A stretch of 64,000 bases of DNA from Thermoplasmatota archaeon (GTDB lineage Archaea > Thermoplasmatota > Thermoplasmata > Thermoplasmatales > GCA-001856825). Under the pieces are notes generated by a model that searched no databases, had not been told where the DNA came from, and saw nothing but the letters and a program-made list of their open reading frames with translations. This document shows positions 1-9,072 of this stretch, one piece after another. Every line of letters begins with the position of its first letter. The stretch's first letter is position 1. The position numbers were made by a program, and so were the translations under genes. Location of the stretch: assembly GCA_023379555.1 (NCBI GenBank), contig JAMCQR010000065.1, positions 66,479-130,478 on the forward strand. Direction: 5' to 3'.

Positions 1-91
1 GGAAAATCGCTGATTTTTAATATACGATGTTGTTGAGATAATAATAAAAGACCGATGAAATTATGAAAGGGTTTACGGAGTTCGATTAACG

Positions 92-652
92 GTGGATGAA
101 GTTATCATTGTGCTGGGGAGCAGATTAAGTTCCCAAGAAATACATCCACAACTGAAGGGAAGATTGGACGTTGCACTAGGTTTTGGTTCCACCCTGAAGA
201 GCCCCCATTATATTGTGTCAGGAGGGAAAACGAATCAAAATGTACCCAAGACAGAAGCAAAGGCAATGTCGGAATATCTCATCTCCAATGGGGTAAACAG
301 AAAACAAATCTTTTTGGAGGAGAGATCTATGGATACCATAGGTAATGCATATTTCTCCCGACTTTTGTTAAAGAAGCTGGGGGATCCATCAAACATTTTC
401 GTGATCACATCCTGTTATCATATGAACAGGTCGAAATTCATTTTTGATTACTGTTTTGGGAATGGATTCCGTCTAAATTATGAGCATTGTTTCAAGTACC
501 AAGTGGAGGATGATGAAGAAGAGTCACTAAAGAAGGCATATGATTTCTTCAAGGGAATTGTGCCTGGGGATTATGTTGAAATAGGTTTCAGACTCATATC
601 GACCCACCCATTATACCGGAATTTGAAACTATATCCTGGAGCGAACTCATAA
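92..652 (+). CDS. YdcF/SanA-like DUF218 domain protein
   Basis: The protein has 186 residues and the layout of the DUF218 (YdcF/ElyC/SanA) family: a hydrophobic first strand ending in VLGS (residues 7-10), an SGGK loop (43-46), a TEA segment (54-56) on the helix that usually carries acidic residues, and LEERSMDT followed by N85, matching the family's E-x-x-S-x-x-T-x-x-N signature. No membrane anchor is visible, so it is a cytosolic domain-only form. The family's reaction is not firmly established; some members bind nucleotides or affect envelope processes. The start is GTG, with a GGAG about 11 nt upstream. It stands alone at the window edge, before a stretch without clear genes. The family call is fairly sure; the function is unknown. 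Confidence 0.75.
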   Translation: MDEVIIVLGSRLSSQEIHPQLKGRLDVALGFGSTLKSPHYIVSGGKTNQNVPKTEAKAMSEYLISNGVNRKQIFLEERSMDTIGNAYFSRLLLKKLGDPSNIFVITSCYHMNRSKFIFDYCFGNGFRLNYEHCFKYQVEDDEEESLKKAYDFFKGIVPGDYVEIGFRLISTHPLYRNLKLYPGANS

Positions 653-807
653 TTACAGCTAGGACCGATTTATCTGGCATCATTACCTCAGGAAACATTG
701 GAATTCTTTGGCACCGATACGGAGTAGATATGTCAACGAACTATGCGTCGTTTAGAGAGTATCTCAAAGGTATTTTCCACCAGCTGCCATTTGATATTTA
801 CCAATAA
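600..807 (+). other. Coding-like stretch overlapping and following the DUF218 gene
   Basis: In a different frame from the preceding gene, an open stretch runs from about 600 to a TAA at 805-807 and reads as a natural-looking peptide (it includes GVDMSTNYASFREYLKGIF). It has no good start except ATG at 730, which would leave only 25 residues. It may be the 3' end of a decayed gene, or evidence that the DUF218 gene once continued through a frameshift. I do not recognise it. The rest of 653-1203 holds nothing I can support on either strand. Confidence 0.2.
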
Positions 808-1227
808 CTACAGCTAATTACATTAGCTTACCTGGTGATTCAATCTTCTCGGAAGAGTTCGAAGATGTTCCTTTCTGTCCTCCAGCAAGATGGGAAAGTC
901 ACAATGAACCCTAGATAATAAGTGTCCTTTAGAGATTTTTCGGTCTTGCACTTTCATTTTTATGATCCCTGTTATCAGAATAATGCTTTCCGCTCCAAAA
1001 ACTAGGCAGCTTGGAATCAAATGATAGCTACTATCTTCCCACACGAATTTCTATATGGTCATGCACTATTGAATTATTTTCAGGGCGCAGTGATGAGGTC
1101 TCAGATGGATTCCCTGGAATGATGGATTGTTCATAACCTATGGCTCTTCAGTCAAGAGCTTACACAATGAATTTAATGTCAAGAAAAAAGCAAAAAGGTT
1201 ATTTTGTCCTCTCAAATTATGCCCTTT

Positions 1228-2352
1228 ATGGAGATAAGTAAAATAGAAATATTTACTGGAACCGTTCATTTCCTTGCACCCTTTAAAATTTCACTGGGTA
1301 CATCGGAATTCAGTGAGGATGTCATCGTGAAAATTTATGCGGATGATGGAATTTTTGGATTGGGCGAAGCTGCACCTGCAGCAAGAATCACAGGAGAGTC
1401 TCAGGAGACGATCCTAGGGGCATCTGTAAGCATCGCCCAAAATCTAATTGGCAATGATACTGACAGCATGAACGCCCTCCTTGACACAATTCAATCAACA
1501 ATCCTGAGGAACAGCGCAGCTAAGGCAGCATTTGATACAGCTCTTTATGATTTAGTTTCAAAGATGGCGGGGAAGCCACTGTATAGATACCTGGGAGGAT
1601 ACAGAGAAAGGGTACAATCAGACGTTACCATCGGGATCATGCCCTCCGCGGAAGCTGTGACGAAAGCACAAAGACTTCTCAACATGGGTGTTGGGATAGT
1701 GAAGATGAAGGTAGGAGACAAAATAGATGATGACCTGGAAAGAGTGAAGAAAGTGCGTGAAACTGTGGGTCAAAAAACAAAGATATTTATCGATGCAAAT
1801 CAGGCTTGGGAGCCCAAGTATGCAATATCCGCCATTAGGAAATTTGAAAAGTACGATATAGACCTTGTGGAACAGCCAGTCAAAGCCAGCGATGTGGATG
1901 GTCTGTCGTTCGTGAGAAAGAACGTCGATGTTCCAGTCATGGCAGATGAGGCAGTGCATACTCCAGAGGATGCCATTCGTATTGTGAAATCTGATGCCGC
2001 TGATATGATTAATATAAAATTGATGAAGGCAGGTGGAATATATAACGCAACGAAGATAGCCGCCATAAGCGAGGCAGCAGGGCTAAAAAATATGGTTGGT
2101 TGCATGATGGAAGGAGCCGTCGGAATTGCGGCTGGCATTCACTTTGCACTTTCGTCAAAAAACGTGACCTTTGTCGATCTTGATTCAGATATTGATATGA
2201 AGAATACACTTACGGGCAGGCGGATGCTTCCGTTTGTCGAAGGCTTCAGGGAGCCTCTGGATGGTGCGGGCATAGGAATTGACGATGTGGACAGTAACGA
2301 AGTAAAACTCTTCAGGACAATCAAAAGGAGGTCCTCCAGCCGCTCCTTCTGA
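1228..2352 (+). CDS. Dipeptide epimerase of the enolase superfamily (L-Ala-D/L-Glu epimerase type)
   Basis: This is a complete muconate-lactonizing-subgroup enolase-superfamily enzyme of about 374 residues. Numbered from ATG 1228, it shows the K-x-K base (K159, K161 in VKMKVG), three metal ligands (D190 in DANQAW, E215 in EQP, D240 in ADE) and the second catalytic lysine in NIKLMKAGG (K264). These motifs are typical of dipeptide epimerases, which interconvert L-Ala-D-Glu and L-Ala-L-Glu during reuse of murein peptides; other dipeptides or acid sugars cannot be excluded by motif alone. The frame is open to TTG 1204 with an AAAGG 6 nt upstream; ATG 1219 and ATG 1228 are alternatives, and 1228 gives the usual family N-terminus. 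It opens a region rich in murein-handling genes, which supports the role. Confidence 0.82.
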   Translation: MEISKIEIFTGTVHFLAPFKISLGTSEFSEDVIVKIYADDGIFGLGEAAPAARITGESQETILGASVSIAQNLIGNDTDSMNALLDTIQSTILRNSAAKAAFDTALYDLVSKMAGKPLYRYLGGYRERVQSDVTIGIMPSAEAVTKAQRLLNMGVGIVKMKVGDKIDDDLERVKKVRETVGQKTKIFIDANQAWEPKYAISAIRKFEKYDIDLVEQPVKASDVDGLSFVRKNVDVPVMADEAVHTPEDAIRIVKSDAADMINIKLMKAGGIYNATKIAAISEAAGLKNMVGCMMEGAVGIAAGIHFALSSKNVTFVDLDSDIDMKNTLTGRRMLPFVEGFREPLDGAGIGIDDVDSNEVKLFRTIKRRSSSRSF

Positions 2353-2512
2353 CTGCATTTCCCACAATATACTGGTGAGAATCGGGTCAGAAATGTTAAG
2401 CGATATCCTAACGTTTCCGTAGATTATTGACATGAGCAAATGAAGCTTCATTTACTTGTTTGTTAATTAGTAATCTCGATCATTTTGAACCGAGATAGAA
2501 CCGCGGAGACAA

Positions 2513-3296
2513 ATATATAAGATGTGGGGCACTATTCCTCGTGTCTCACTTCTTCCTTCTCTTCTCCCTTTGATGTCGTGATTATTACGTATACCCTCTT
2601 ACCCAGATACTCCAGAGTAAATCCATTTTTGCTGATGTCCCCTGCTTGGTGACAGTTATTTACATAATATCCCCTATCTCGTCGTGCCTGAGAGCCAAAG
2701 AGTTGTTCGAGACGTATATCTTCCTGCCCAACTGTTGATAATAGGAATGATGTGTTTATAGTGTCTATAGACTAGCTTGTATCCTTCCATGTTAAGGACT
2801 GGTGAATGCCATATGTTTTTGATGAGGACATAAAGCTCAAACTTGAGGGAATCTGTAGGATTATTGGAGAGAAATACAAGCTTGAGTATTTGTGAAGAAG
2901 AGGGATGCATACGACAGGGCGGCGGAAATCCTCAGATCAACAGGTATAACTCTCGATTCCCTGAGGCTGGACAGGAACCACTCCACCCCATCTTATGTGG
3001 ATGCGCCTAAGGGGGCGAAGACGTTCTTGATACCCAGGAAGAACGGGATGCTCAACGGTTCCTTTGAATGGAAATCCATGATGAATGATTTCCGTCTGAA
3101 TACTGAACCCTACCTTGGGCAGTATCATCAGAGGAGCAATTCGGAATCTGGATTCTCTGCCGACAATAAGGTGCTCGGACAGAATGTAGCTCACAGGGGG
3201 GATGACAGGGATGACAGCGCAATATTCTGCACAGGCTTATGGCACGACTTATTCAATATTGGTCGATCATAGAATTTTGTCCCACATCTTATATAT
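2513..3296 (+). mobile_element. Defective insertion sequence with 16-bp perfect terminal inverted repeats
   Basis: ATATATAAGATGTGGG at 2513-2528 recurs as its exact reverse complement at 3281-3296, and the similarity continues with mismatches for about 13 more bases (2529-2541 against 3268-3280). Between them lies the C-terminal part of a DDE transposase on the plus strand. The element is only 784 bp, about half of what a complete IS of this kind needs, so an internal or 5' deletion is inferred. Near the left end the minus strand has a short open stretch (2640 down to a TAG near 2537) that reads KNGFTLEYLGKRVYVIITTS; I do not recognise it. No target-site duplication is evident. Confidence 0.75.
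2892..3272 (+). pseudogene. DDE transposase, C-terminal remnant
   Basis: These 126 codons match the end of archaeal DDE transposases: a GSFEWKSMMNDF segment (commonly GSWEWKRML in relatives), RSNSESGF carrying the expected catalytic glutamate, then DRDDSAIFCTGLWHDLFNIGR. The two catalytic aspartates and the N-terminal domain are missing. Just upstream another frame contains a short coherent stretch ending in TGA at about 2892, consistent with frameshift decay. GTG 2892 is only the first possible start and is unlikely to be a real one. It lies inside a pair of terminal inverted repeats. Confidence 0.8.
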
Positions 3297-3300
3297 AAAG
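3289..3300 (+). promoter_or_regulatory. TATA box supplied by the IS right end
   Basis: TTATATATAAAG overlaps the outer edge of the right terminal inverted repeat and is centred about 26 nt before ATG 3320. This is the spacing expected for a leaderless archaeal transcript of the glutamine amidotransferase gene. Confidence 0.55.
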
Positions 3301-3319
3301 GAAGAGAATCTTAACAGAT

Positions 3320-4054
3320 ATGTGCAGGATGTTCATGCTAAAGGGCTCTTTCAGTAGCGATTTCGAGGGTATTTTTACCTCTCTTCAGGAAGTCGCCAGA
3401 GTTGACCCCCTTCTGGAAAATAAAGGTCCATCTGATGGGAGCCACAGTGATGGGTGGGGTTATCTGAACATAACCGATAGCAAAATAGAGTATGTGAAAT
3501 TTGGAACTCCCATTTTCCACCATGAGAAGCTGGATACAGGTGATGGAGTTATTATGTGCCATGCACGGAATGCAGCGCCTAATGAACCACTAGGAGTTAA
3601 CTTTGCCCACCCTCACTATTCCTCAAATGATAGGTTTGACTTCTTCCTTTCCCACAATGGGTGGTTTAATAAAGAAGGGATATCCAGTATACTTAAAAGG
3701 AATGATTCTGCCTACCATACAGACTCTGAGATGTTTCTCTATCTCGTTTCTTCTCTTGAAGGCGAACCCGAAAGTAGGATCAGTGAAGCAATTGAACTGG
3801 TCAAAGAGAGAGGGCTGATCAGGAGCAGCGCTAATCTCTTGTTCACTGTGATAGATAGGAAGAGCCAGGATTATGAGGCATTCTATTACTCGGATGCTGC
3901 CGCTAAATCAAACTATGGCACATACCAGAAATTATTCCTGGTAAGGAATGAAAGATGGTCTGGAGTTTTTTCTTCAAGCATAGTTAAGGCAAACTCATTT
4001 CATTTCACAGAAAATGCGGAGGAAGTGGAGAGAGGCAAGCTATTCATGTTGTAG
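3320..4054 (+). CDS. Class II glutamine amidotransferase domain protein (YafJ type)
   Basis: The sequence begins Met-Cys, so removal of Met exposes the N-terminal nucleophile Cys2 of class II glutamine amidotransferases. DGWGY (44-48), CHARNA (80-85), FAHPH (95-99) and HNGWF (112-116) are the conserved glutaminase-site motifs of the YafJ/EgtC-like stand-alone group. At 244 residues it contains only the Ntn-hydrolase domain, with no synthetase partner attached. The true substrate is unknown; it probably hydrolyses a gamma-glutamyl or amide bond. A TATA box about 26 nt upstream implies a leaderless start at the ATG. It sits among hydrolases in a region that appears devoted to breaking down amides and peptides, but a link is only inference. 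Confidence 0.8.
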   Translation: MCRMFMLKGSFSSDFEGIFTSLQEVARVDPLLENKGPSDGSHSDGWGYLNITDSKIEYVKFGTPIFHHEKLDTGDGVIMCHARNAAPNEPLGVNFAHPHYSSNDRFDFFLSHNGWFNKEGISSILKRNDSAYHTDSEMFLYLVSSLEGEPESRISEAIELVKERGLIRSSANLLFTVIDRKSQDYEAFYYSDAAAKSNYGTYQKLFLVRNERWSGVFSSSIVKANSFHFTENAEEVERGKLFML

Positions 4055-4339
4055 TCATTCAACATCTCAATTCAACTTTTTCTTGCAGTTTTGATAGGGT
4101 AAACAACTTGTTCTCAAAATGAGAGATTTAGAAAGCTTTCGCAAAGAAATTAAGGGATTTGACTTGTAATCCCACTTTGCACAATTCACCATAAAATTAT
4201 GCCTTTATTCCTCATTTTGCATGTTATTTCCTTTAAGTAGGGCTGATCTAATGTGTCTCCCTTTTACAAATTAGTTAATCTTTGGAACAAACTCACAGCG
4301 CGAATGAAAACATTAAGCATTGCCTCCTGATAATCTTCC

Positions 4340-5614
4340 ATGTACAGTCAAAAGGAGAACGGATTCAATGTTTCAACGTTCAAAGGAAGCGAGGTAGAGA
4401 TTGGAGAGAAGCATGGGAGATTGCTGGGAAAGGAAATTGAGAAAGTGATAGAAAGATTCTCTTTTGCTCTCACGAATGACTACGGAAAGGACTGGCAATG
4501 GTTTAGGGATTTTTCTGTTTCAAATTTCAGTGAACGCCTGGATGAGAGAATTAAATCTGAAATGAATGCGATCCCGGCGTCATCAGCGAAACATAATGGA
4601 ACGAGTTTCAAGTTTGAAGATTTGCTGACGCTGAATTGCATAGCGGAGATTGATAGTTATTTCTCAGCCCACGAAAAATCTGCAGTAGATGGAAGATGCT
4701 CTTCGTTCATTGCGAATGGGAAATATACTATGGATGGCGATTATATACTTGGTCACACTACTTGGTGGAGATATTATTTAGCAAATAGTTTTAAACACTT
4801 CTTTATCTTCAAACCAGAAAGTGGAATACCATTTGCAATGCAGTCGGCCCCCGGTTTTCTCTTCAGTTTCACTGACTTTTACTACAATAAGAGCGGCATC
4901 GCGATTTCTGAAACTACACTTGATGGAATCCATACTTACAATGCGGGGGGTACTCCACTATTCCAGAGGCTCAGGTTAGCGATTCAGCACTCTAGTACTG
5001 TAGAAGACGCCGTATACCACATCACCAAAGATAATACGGGTGCATACCCAAACGATTATCTCATAGGGTCAATGGATGGGATTGCATTATTGGAACTTGG
5101 AACTTTTAATTACTCTTTGATGAAGAGGAAAGAGGGTTTTTTTGTTTCCAGCAATAGGGTGCAATTTGACAATCTGTATTCAGAATGCACGATCAATTAC
5201 GACACGCTAAACGATTCAGATACATCACGATTCTTGAGACTGAACGAACTTGTCTCATCTGGAAAACTGGATAATGAGTCGGCAAAAAGAATTCTTTCGG
5301 ATCATTATGATTCTTACCGGCGGGAGAACAGACCTGGAAAGAACACTATTTGTGGCCATAGGGAAACGGAACCCCTCAGGGACACATTTGACAAGCGTCC
5401 CGCATTCTTTACCACTGGATCAATAGATGGGAAAATAGTTACGGGTAAAGGGGCAGTCTCAGGGTCATCCACACTGAAGTGGGGTAAACCTTGCGGTGCG
5501 CAATTCTCCTCTGAGGAATTCCTATCCAGCCACCCTGAATACGAGTGGTTAAGAGGGCATCTGGAAGATATAAGTCCAGGTGCGTGGTATCAGTTTGATC
5601 ACGGCTGGGAATAA
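4340..5614 (+). CDS. Ntn-hydrolase of the C45 acyltransferase / phospholipase B-like group
   Basis: The 424-residue protein has the signature of autoprocessed C45-type Ntn hydrolases: Cys120 in DGRCSSFIA, followed by a Gly-Asp turn and LGHTTWW, where relatives have GHN-x-D-W. Cleavage before Cys120 would free the nucleophile and give a light chain of about 119 residues. ETTLDG (about 195-200), FVSSNRVQF and the late NTICGH segment also fit the C45 and phospholipase B-like families. Members cleave or transfer acyl groups on amides (penicillin acyltransferase, bile-salt hydrolase, acid ceramidase relatives). No signal peptide is visible. The substrate is unknown; the setting suggests N-acyl amino acids or peptides. 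Confidence 0.7.
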   Translation: MYSQKENGFNVSTFKGSEVEIGEKHGRLLGKEIEKVIERFSFALTNDYGKDWQWFRDFSVSNFSERLDERIKSEMNAIPASSAKHNGTSFKFEDLLTLNCIAEIDSYFSAHEKSAVDGRCSSFIANGKYTMDGDYILGHTTWWRYYLANSFKHFFIFKPESGIPFAMQSAPGFLFSFTDFYYNKSGIAISETTLDGIHTYNAGGTPLFQRLRLAIQHSSTVEDAVYHITKDNTGAYPNDYLIGSMDGIALLELGTFNYSLMKRKEGFFVSSNRVQFDNLYSECTINYDTLNDSDTSRFLRLNELVSSGKLDNESAKRILSDHYDSYRRENRPGKNTICGHRETEPLRDTFDKRPAFFTTGSIDGKIVTGKGAVSGSSTLKWGKPCGAQFSSEEFLSSHPEYEWLRGHLEDISPGAWYQFDHGWE

Positions 5615-5720
5615 TTGATTATTCATAGCGAAGGTGCACGCAATCCAGCTGCTTCTTCTTCCCCTTATCACAAATCTGTCTCCATAGTTTTCATAATTTG
5701 AGGATCCAAAGAATCAAGTA

Positions 5721-7361
5721 TCAATCCAAAGTCTGTACAGTCAAATTCGATTGAAATTTCGCACTGTGTAAAATTTCATTTTTAGCCACCTCCATTTCAC
5801 TATCTGTGGCGAGGTCAAGCCCTGTATTAAGGTTACGTGAATATTTTGGGAAAGCACTGGAGGATATTTGAACCCTGATTCTGTGTCCCTTTCCAAACAC
5901 GTGGCCTGTTTTCCACATATCTACCTCCAGTTTGTATATTTGACCTGCCTCAAAGAAATCAATGCGTTCCATACCATTACGGTACCTTCCCCTGACCATC
6001 CCATCACAGAGTCTCTGTGCATATCCGCCTGGCCAGACGTCGAGGAGCATGACCATAAAATCGGTGTCTCTTGCATTAGTTTTCACATACAGATTGGCAC
6101 GAACGTCTCCGAGAACTGCTATATCATTTTCCAGAATACCTGATGTATAAACGAGAACATCATCCCTCCTCTCGACTGATGAGTAATCATCGGGCCCACC
6201 GATCTGAGAAGAGGTTGGCTCAGTTATGAATGGTGTTGGGTTTGAAGGGTCGTAAACATAGGAGTCCTTTCCCCACTTTATCTCTTCTATGCTTCGGACA
6301 AGAACGCCATCACCGAATCTGCTATTGGCTTTTCCTCCACTTGACAGGAAGAATTTTCTCTGTTTTCCTCTAATATAGGGCCAATCATCGAGATCTAACC
6401 ATTTATTTTCTCCCATCAGGAATACCTTCACTATCCTCCCTCTCCTTTTACCACTACTCGAAAGGAATTTATGGAACCAGTTAACCTCGATCCCCTCAAG
6501 ATCGATTATTTCCTTCGAACCGAATTTAATTAAATCCGTGGATATCGAAGAATTCACGGAGTGCCCCCATGGTCCAATGATAAGACCCTGATTCTCCCGC
6601 GAGAAAGCGGTCGCTGAGTGATGCCTCATTCCTTCATAATTCAAGAATGTCCCTACCTGCTCGTCATCATACCAGCCAGAGATGTGAAGAACAGGCAAGT
6701 CTATAAAGCTAAACCTTCTTTGGTAACATATTCTGTTCCAGTAATGGTCTAGAGTTTGATGTTTCAGGTCCTCCTTCCAGTCTTCAAAATCCATACCGAG
6801 TTTTGATGGCATATCTTTTAGTGGAAGAGTCTTGTAAACATTTTCCCAGTCTATTCCATCTGTGCTCTTCAGAGTCCTGCCACTTACAATGTACCGCCAA
6901 GAAATGTGCATTGGATCGTGTACTCCAGTTGGGCTTTCCACAAATGGATCTGACGGAGAAACTATGGAAATCATTGCTTTTAAATTAGGGGGCCGCATCA
7001 AAGCCGCAAGCCATTGTATTCTCGCAGAATAGGAAGCACCAAAGGTTCCTATCCTCCCGTCTGACCAGCTCTGTTTCCCAGCCCACTCAATTAAATCGTA
7101 TCCGTCGGTGCCTTCATTGAAATAGGGACGAAAAATTCCATCAGAATCTCCTCGCCCCCTAACGTCAAAATTAAGAAACGCGAAACCATTGCTTGCGAAG
7201 AGACGGGCAGACTTCCTAAATCTCTCGTCGTCTCTTCCGTACGGGGTTCGAAAAACAATGACGGGAAAGCGTCCCTTCTTTTCGGGAGTATAAAGGTCTC
7301 CCACAAGATCAATTCCATCCCTCATCTTCACCGAAATGTTTCTTTTCACTGTAAAATTCAT
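5721..7361 (-). CDS. CocE/NonD family hydrolase (peptidase S15 type)
   Basis: This is a 546-residue alpha/beta hydrolase with the CocE/X-Pro dipeptidyl-peptidase layout. Strand PVIVFRTPYGR (33-43) provides the oxyanion tyrosine; the nucleophile is Ser110 in GTFGASYS; Asp232 in SGWYDDEQ and His267 in GPWGHS complete the triad. The C-terminal 230 residues form the usual jelly-roll domain (RANLYVKT, HRIRVQISSSAFP). Related enzymes cleave X-Pro dipeptides, cocaine esters or acylated beta-lactams. No signal peptide is present. Its ATG overlaps the end of a small upstream frame by 4 nt. Peptide or acyl-amide cleavage is the reasonable expectation; the exact substrate is not predictable. Confidence 0.85.
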   Translation of the reverse strand: MNFTVKRNISVKMRDGIDLVGDLYTPEKKGRFPVIVFRTPYGRDDERFRKSARLFASNGFAFLNFDVRGRGDSDGIFRPYFNEGTDGYDLIEWAGKQSWSDGRIGTFGASYSARIQWLAALMRPPNLKAMISIVSPSDPFVESPTGVHDPMHISWRYIVSGRTLKSTDGIDWENVYKTLPLKDMPSKLGMDFEDWKEDLKHQTLDHYWNRICYQRRFSFIDLPVLHISGWYDDEQVGTFLNYEGMRHHSATAFSRENQGLIIGPWGHSVNSSISTDLIKFGSKEIIDLEGIEVNWFHKFLSSSGKRRGRIVKVFLMGENKWLDLDDWPYIRGKQRKFFLSSGGKANSRFGDGVLVRSIEEIKWGKDSYVYDPSNPTPFITEPTSSQIGGPDDYSSVERRDDVLVYTSGILENDIAVLGDVRANLYVKTNARDTDFMVMLLDVWPGGYAQRLCDGMVRGRYRNGMERIDFFEAGQIYKLEVDMWKTGHVFGKGHRIRVQISSSAFPKYSRNLNTGLDLATDSEMEVAKNEILHSAKFQSNLTVQTLD

Positions 7362-7531
7362 ATAACATACCCTCCAGCTTGATAGAACACGGGATACTTA
7401 GCTACTCCAATATACCTCTCAAATTCGCTGACTGACGTACCTTCATCACGTTTATTGCCATGCCCAATGGGGATATTGTTTTTTTGCATTTGAAGTTCAT
7501 AATTGGAGAGAAGCGTTCCAATATTAGGCAT
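7358..7531 (-). CDS. Possible 57-residue protein upstream of the S15-like hydrolase
   Basis: From ATG 7531, with AGGGG 4-5 nt upstream, an open frame runs into the following hydrolase with a 4-nt ATGA overlap, which is typical of translational coupling. The product includes IPIGHGNKRDEG and ERYIGVAKYPVFYQ; it has no membrane segment and I do not recognise it. The frame also stays open further upstream to 7591. It could be a real small partner or the tail of a decayed gene. The coupling and Shine-Dalgarno-like spacing are the only support. Confidence 0.35.
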   Translation of the reverse strand: MPNIGTLLSNYELQMQKNNIPIGHGNKRDEGTSVSEFERYIGVAKYPVFYQAGGYVI

Positions 7532-7591
7532 TGTTCCCCTTGCCCAAACATAGTTATTTACAGTTTTACATAAAATTATAGTTAAACACAT

Positions 7592-9072
7592 AACCCGTCA
7601 CACCTTATGAATTTGTTCCCTAGAAATTTGCCAGGAGCTGATTCTGCAACGGGAGGCCTTGACGAAAAGCTGCTAAACAGAATTGATGCTATATATTTCA
7701 GGAGTTCCCCAGAGCCAATGAACATTCTCGATTCCCCCCCTATTTGCGCTTTTCCAGATGTGTCCACCTGACTTAGGTCAAGGATATATCCGGGAGATAC
7801 ACCAGTGATCTCCTCAATTCGTTAGACCTCTTTTGAGTCGTACAGGAACCATGCGGCTTAAAGTTGTCCATTTTGGATATTTTTGTATTTGCTGGTTTCA
7901 CTGTACTTACTTTCTCTTTGAAGGAGATTATCTCCTCATACCTTGAATTTTCATGGCAGTCCGATATGAGATATCATTCAGTGGACAGATTCTCGACCCA
8001 TTCCTACGAATTTGCTAGTATTATTCATAATTTCAGGCCTGTTGAACGACAATAGCCTCATGGGTTTGATGTTTTTGGAGAGGTTATTTATCTGTGAACC
8101 CTGTTATCACTTTTTCAACGCTGAGCTGACTAAGTTTTTAGACGGTCTACTTAATCCTTTGACCCTCAGTATTCACTGGTTAAGACCTTGAATATTTCCG
8201 TCCGAACCTTCCCAGCATCTTCCTTAAGTGCGTCATTGAGTATTTTATACTATATACCTCTCCTTTATGAGAGGGAACACTTCCCTTCTGTGCCAGTCAT
8301 GCCTCCCCTCCACAATCTTCGCCAACGATTCTCTCTGCTTCACTGTCAACCTTGAAGGCTCCCCTCGTCTATCTTGGCATGAGAGGGTCAAATCCTTCCC
8401 AGTTCCGTTTGCGCCCGATATGTAACCATGCTTCTTCATGATGCCTACTGCATCTGCAGTACTCTCATCCCAGTTCCGCTGGTATGTGAACTCTATAAAA
8501 TTCAGTCTCTTCAGAACTTTTGCATTCTTTTCCAGAGTTCTTGTATTTTTTCAACTTCCATTAATGGGGTCTACTCACCTACTGGATTTACCTCTCCCCC
8601 TTTCCAAGATTTAGCATAACGGTATAATCTAAATAGCCACGTTTTAAACTGGAAATTAAAAGGAAATTTGGAGTTACTGATTAAGAATCTATAAAATTAG
8701 AATCTCGTGATTATAATGGAGTTAAGGTTAACTGATACTGCGACCACTATTCCACCCAGCCCGTCAGCTTCGTATTTCTCATTAGCTTCATGGTATATAA
8801 GATGGTAGGTGCTGTGGGATTGAAGACTATCTCACTCCGCTCCTTCCCTTTGGATCATCCCTTTAACTTTTCAAGGTCGGTCCGTCTTTATTAATGCATA
8901 CTCAGTGCAATGGAGATGACCAATTTGCAAAGATCCCAATTCGGTTGGCGAATTGCATTAGACTTAGATGGGACAGAGAGTCGCGAGGAAATTGGAACCT
9001 GACAATAGTTCGAAGACTCATCAATGGAGAGTGAGCGCGTCAAGGATTAATACTTATTCAAATTGGGATATT
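7592..9072. other. Gene-poor stretch with decayed coding remnants
   Basis: About 1.5 kb without an intact recognisable gene. The minus strand holds an IS630-like transposase remnant (8245-8561) and a further short open piece just downstream of it (reading KILNDALKEDAGKVRTEIF, ending near 8171). The plus strand has short open frames at 7609-7773 and 7864-8055 that lack recognisable motifs. The pattern fits an old landing site of mobile DNA in decay. Confidence 0.5.
8245..8561 (-). pseudogene. IS630-type transposase, N-terminal helix-turn-helix remnant, frameshifted
   Basis: Starting at ATG 8561, MEVEK runs into a six-T homopolymer at 8546-8551 (plus strand); shifting frame there gives a continuous peptide containing NAKVLKRLNFIEFTYQRNWD, then EPSRLTVKQRESLAKIVEG and WHRREVFPLIKERY before TAA at 8245. 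This is the paired helix-turn-helix and linker arrangement found at the N-terminus of IS630/Tc1-type transposases, including the GRPSRLT-like hinge (here GEPSRLT). The DDE catalytic domain is absent downstream. Loss of the catalytic half plus the homopolymer frameshift make this a clear pseudogene. Confidence 0.6.

Noticed and set aside
823..1044. 73-codon minus-strand frame between the DUF218 and epimerase genes
   Set aside because: No promoter, ribosome-binding site or recognisable motif; composition looks random.
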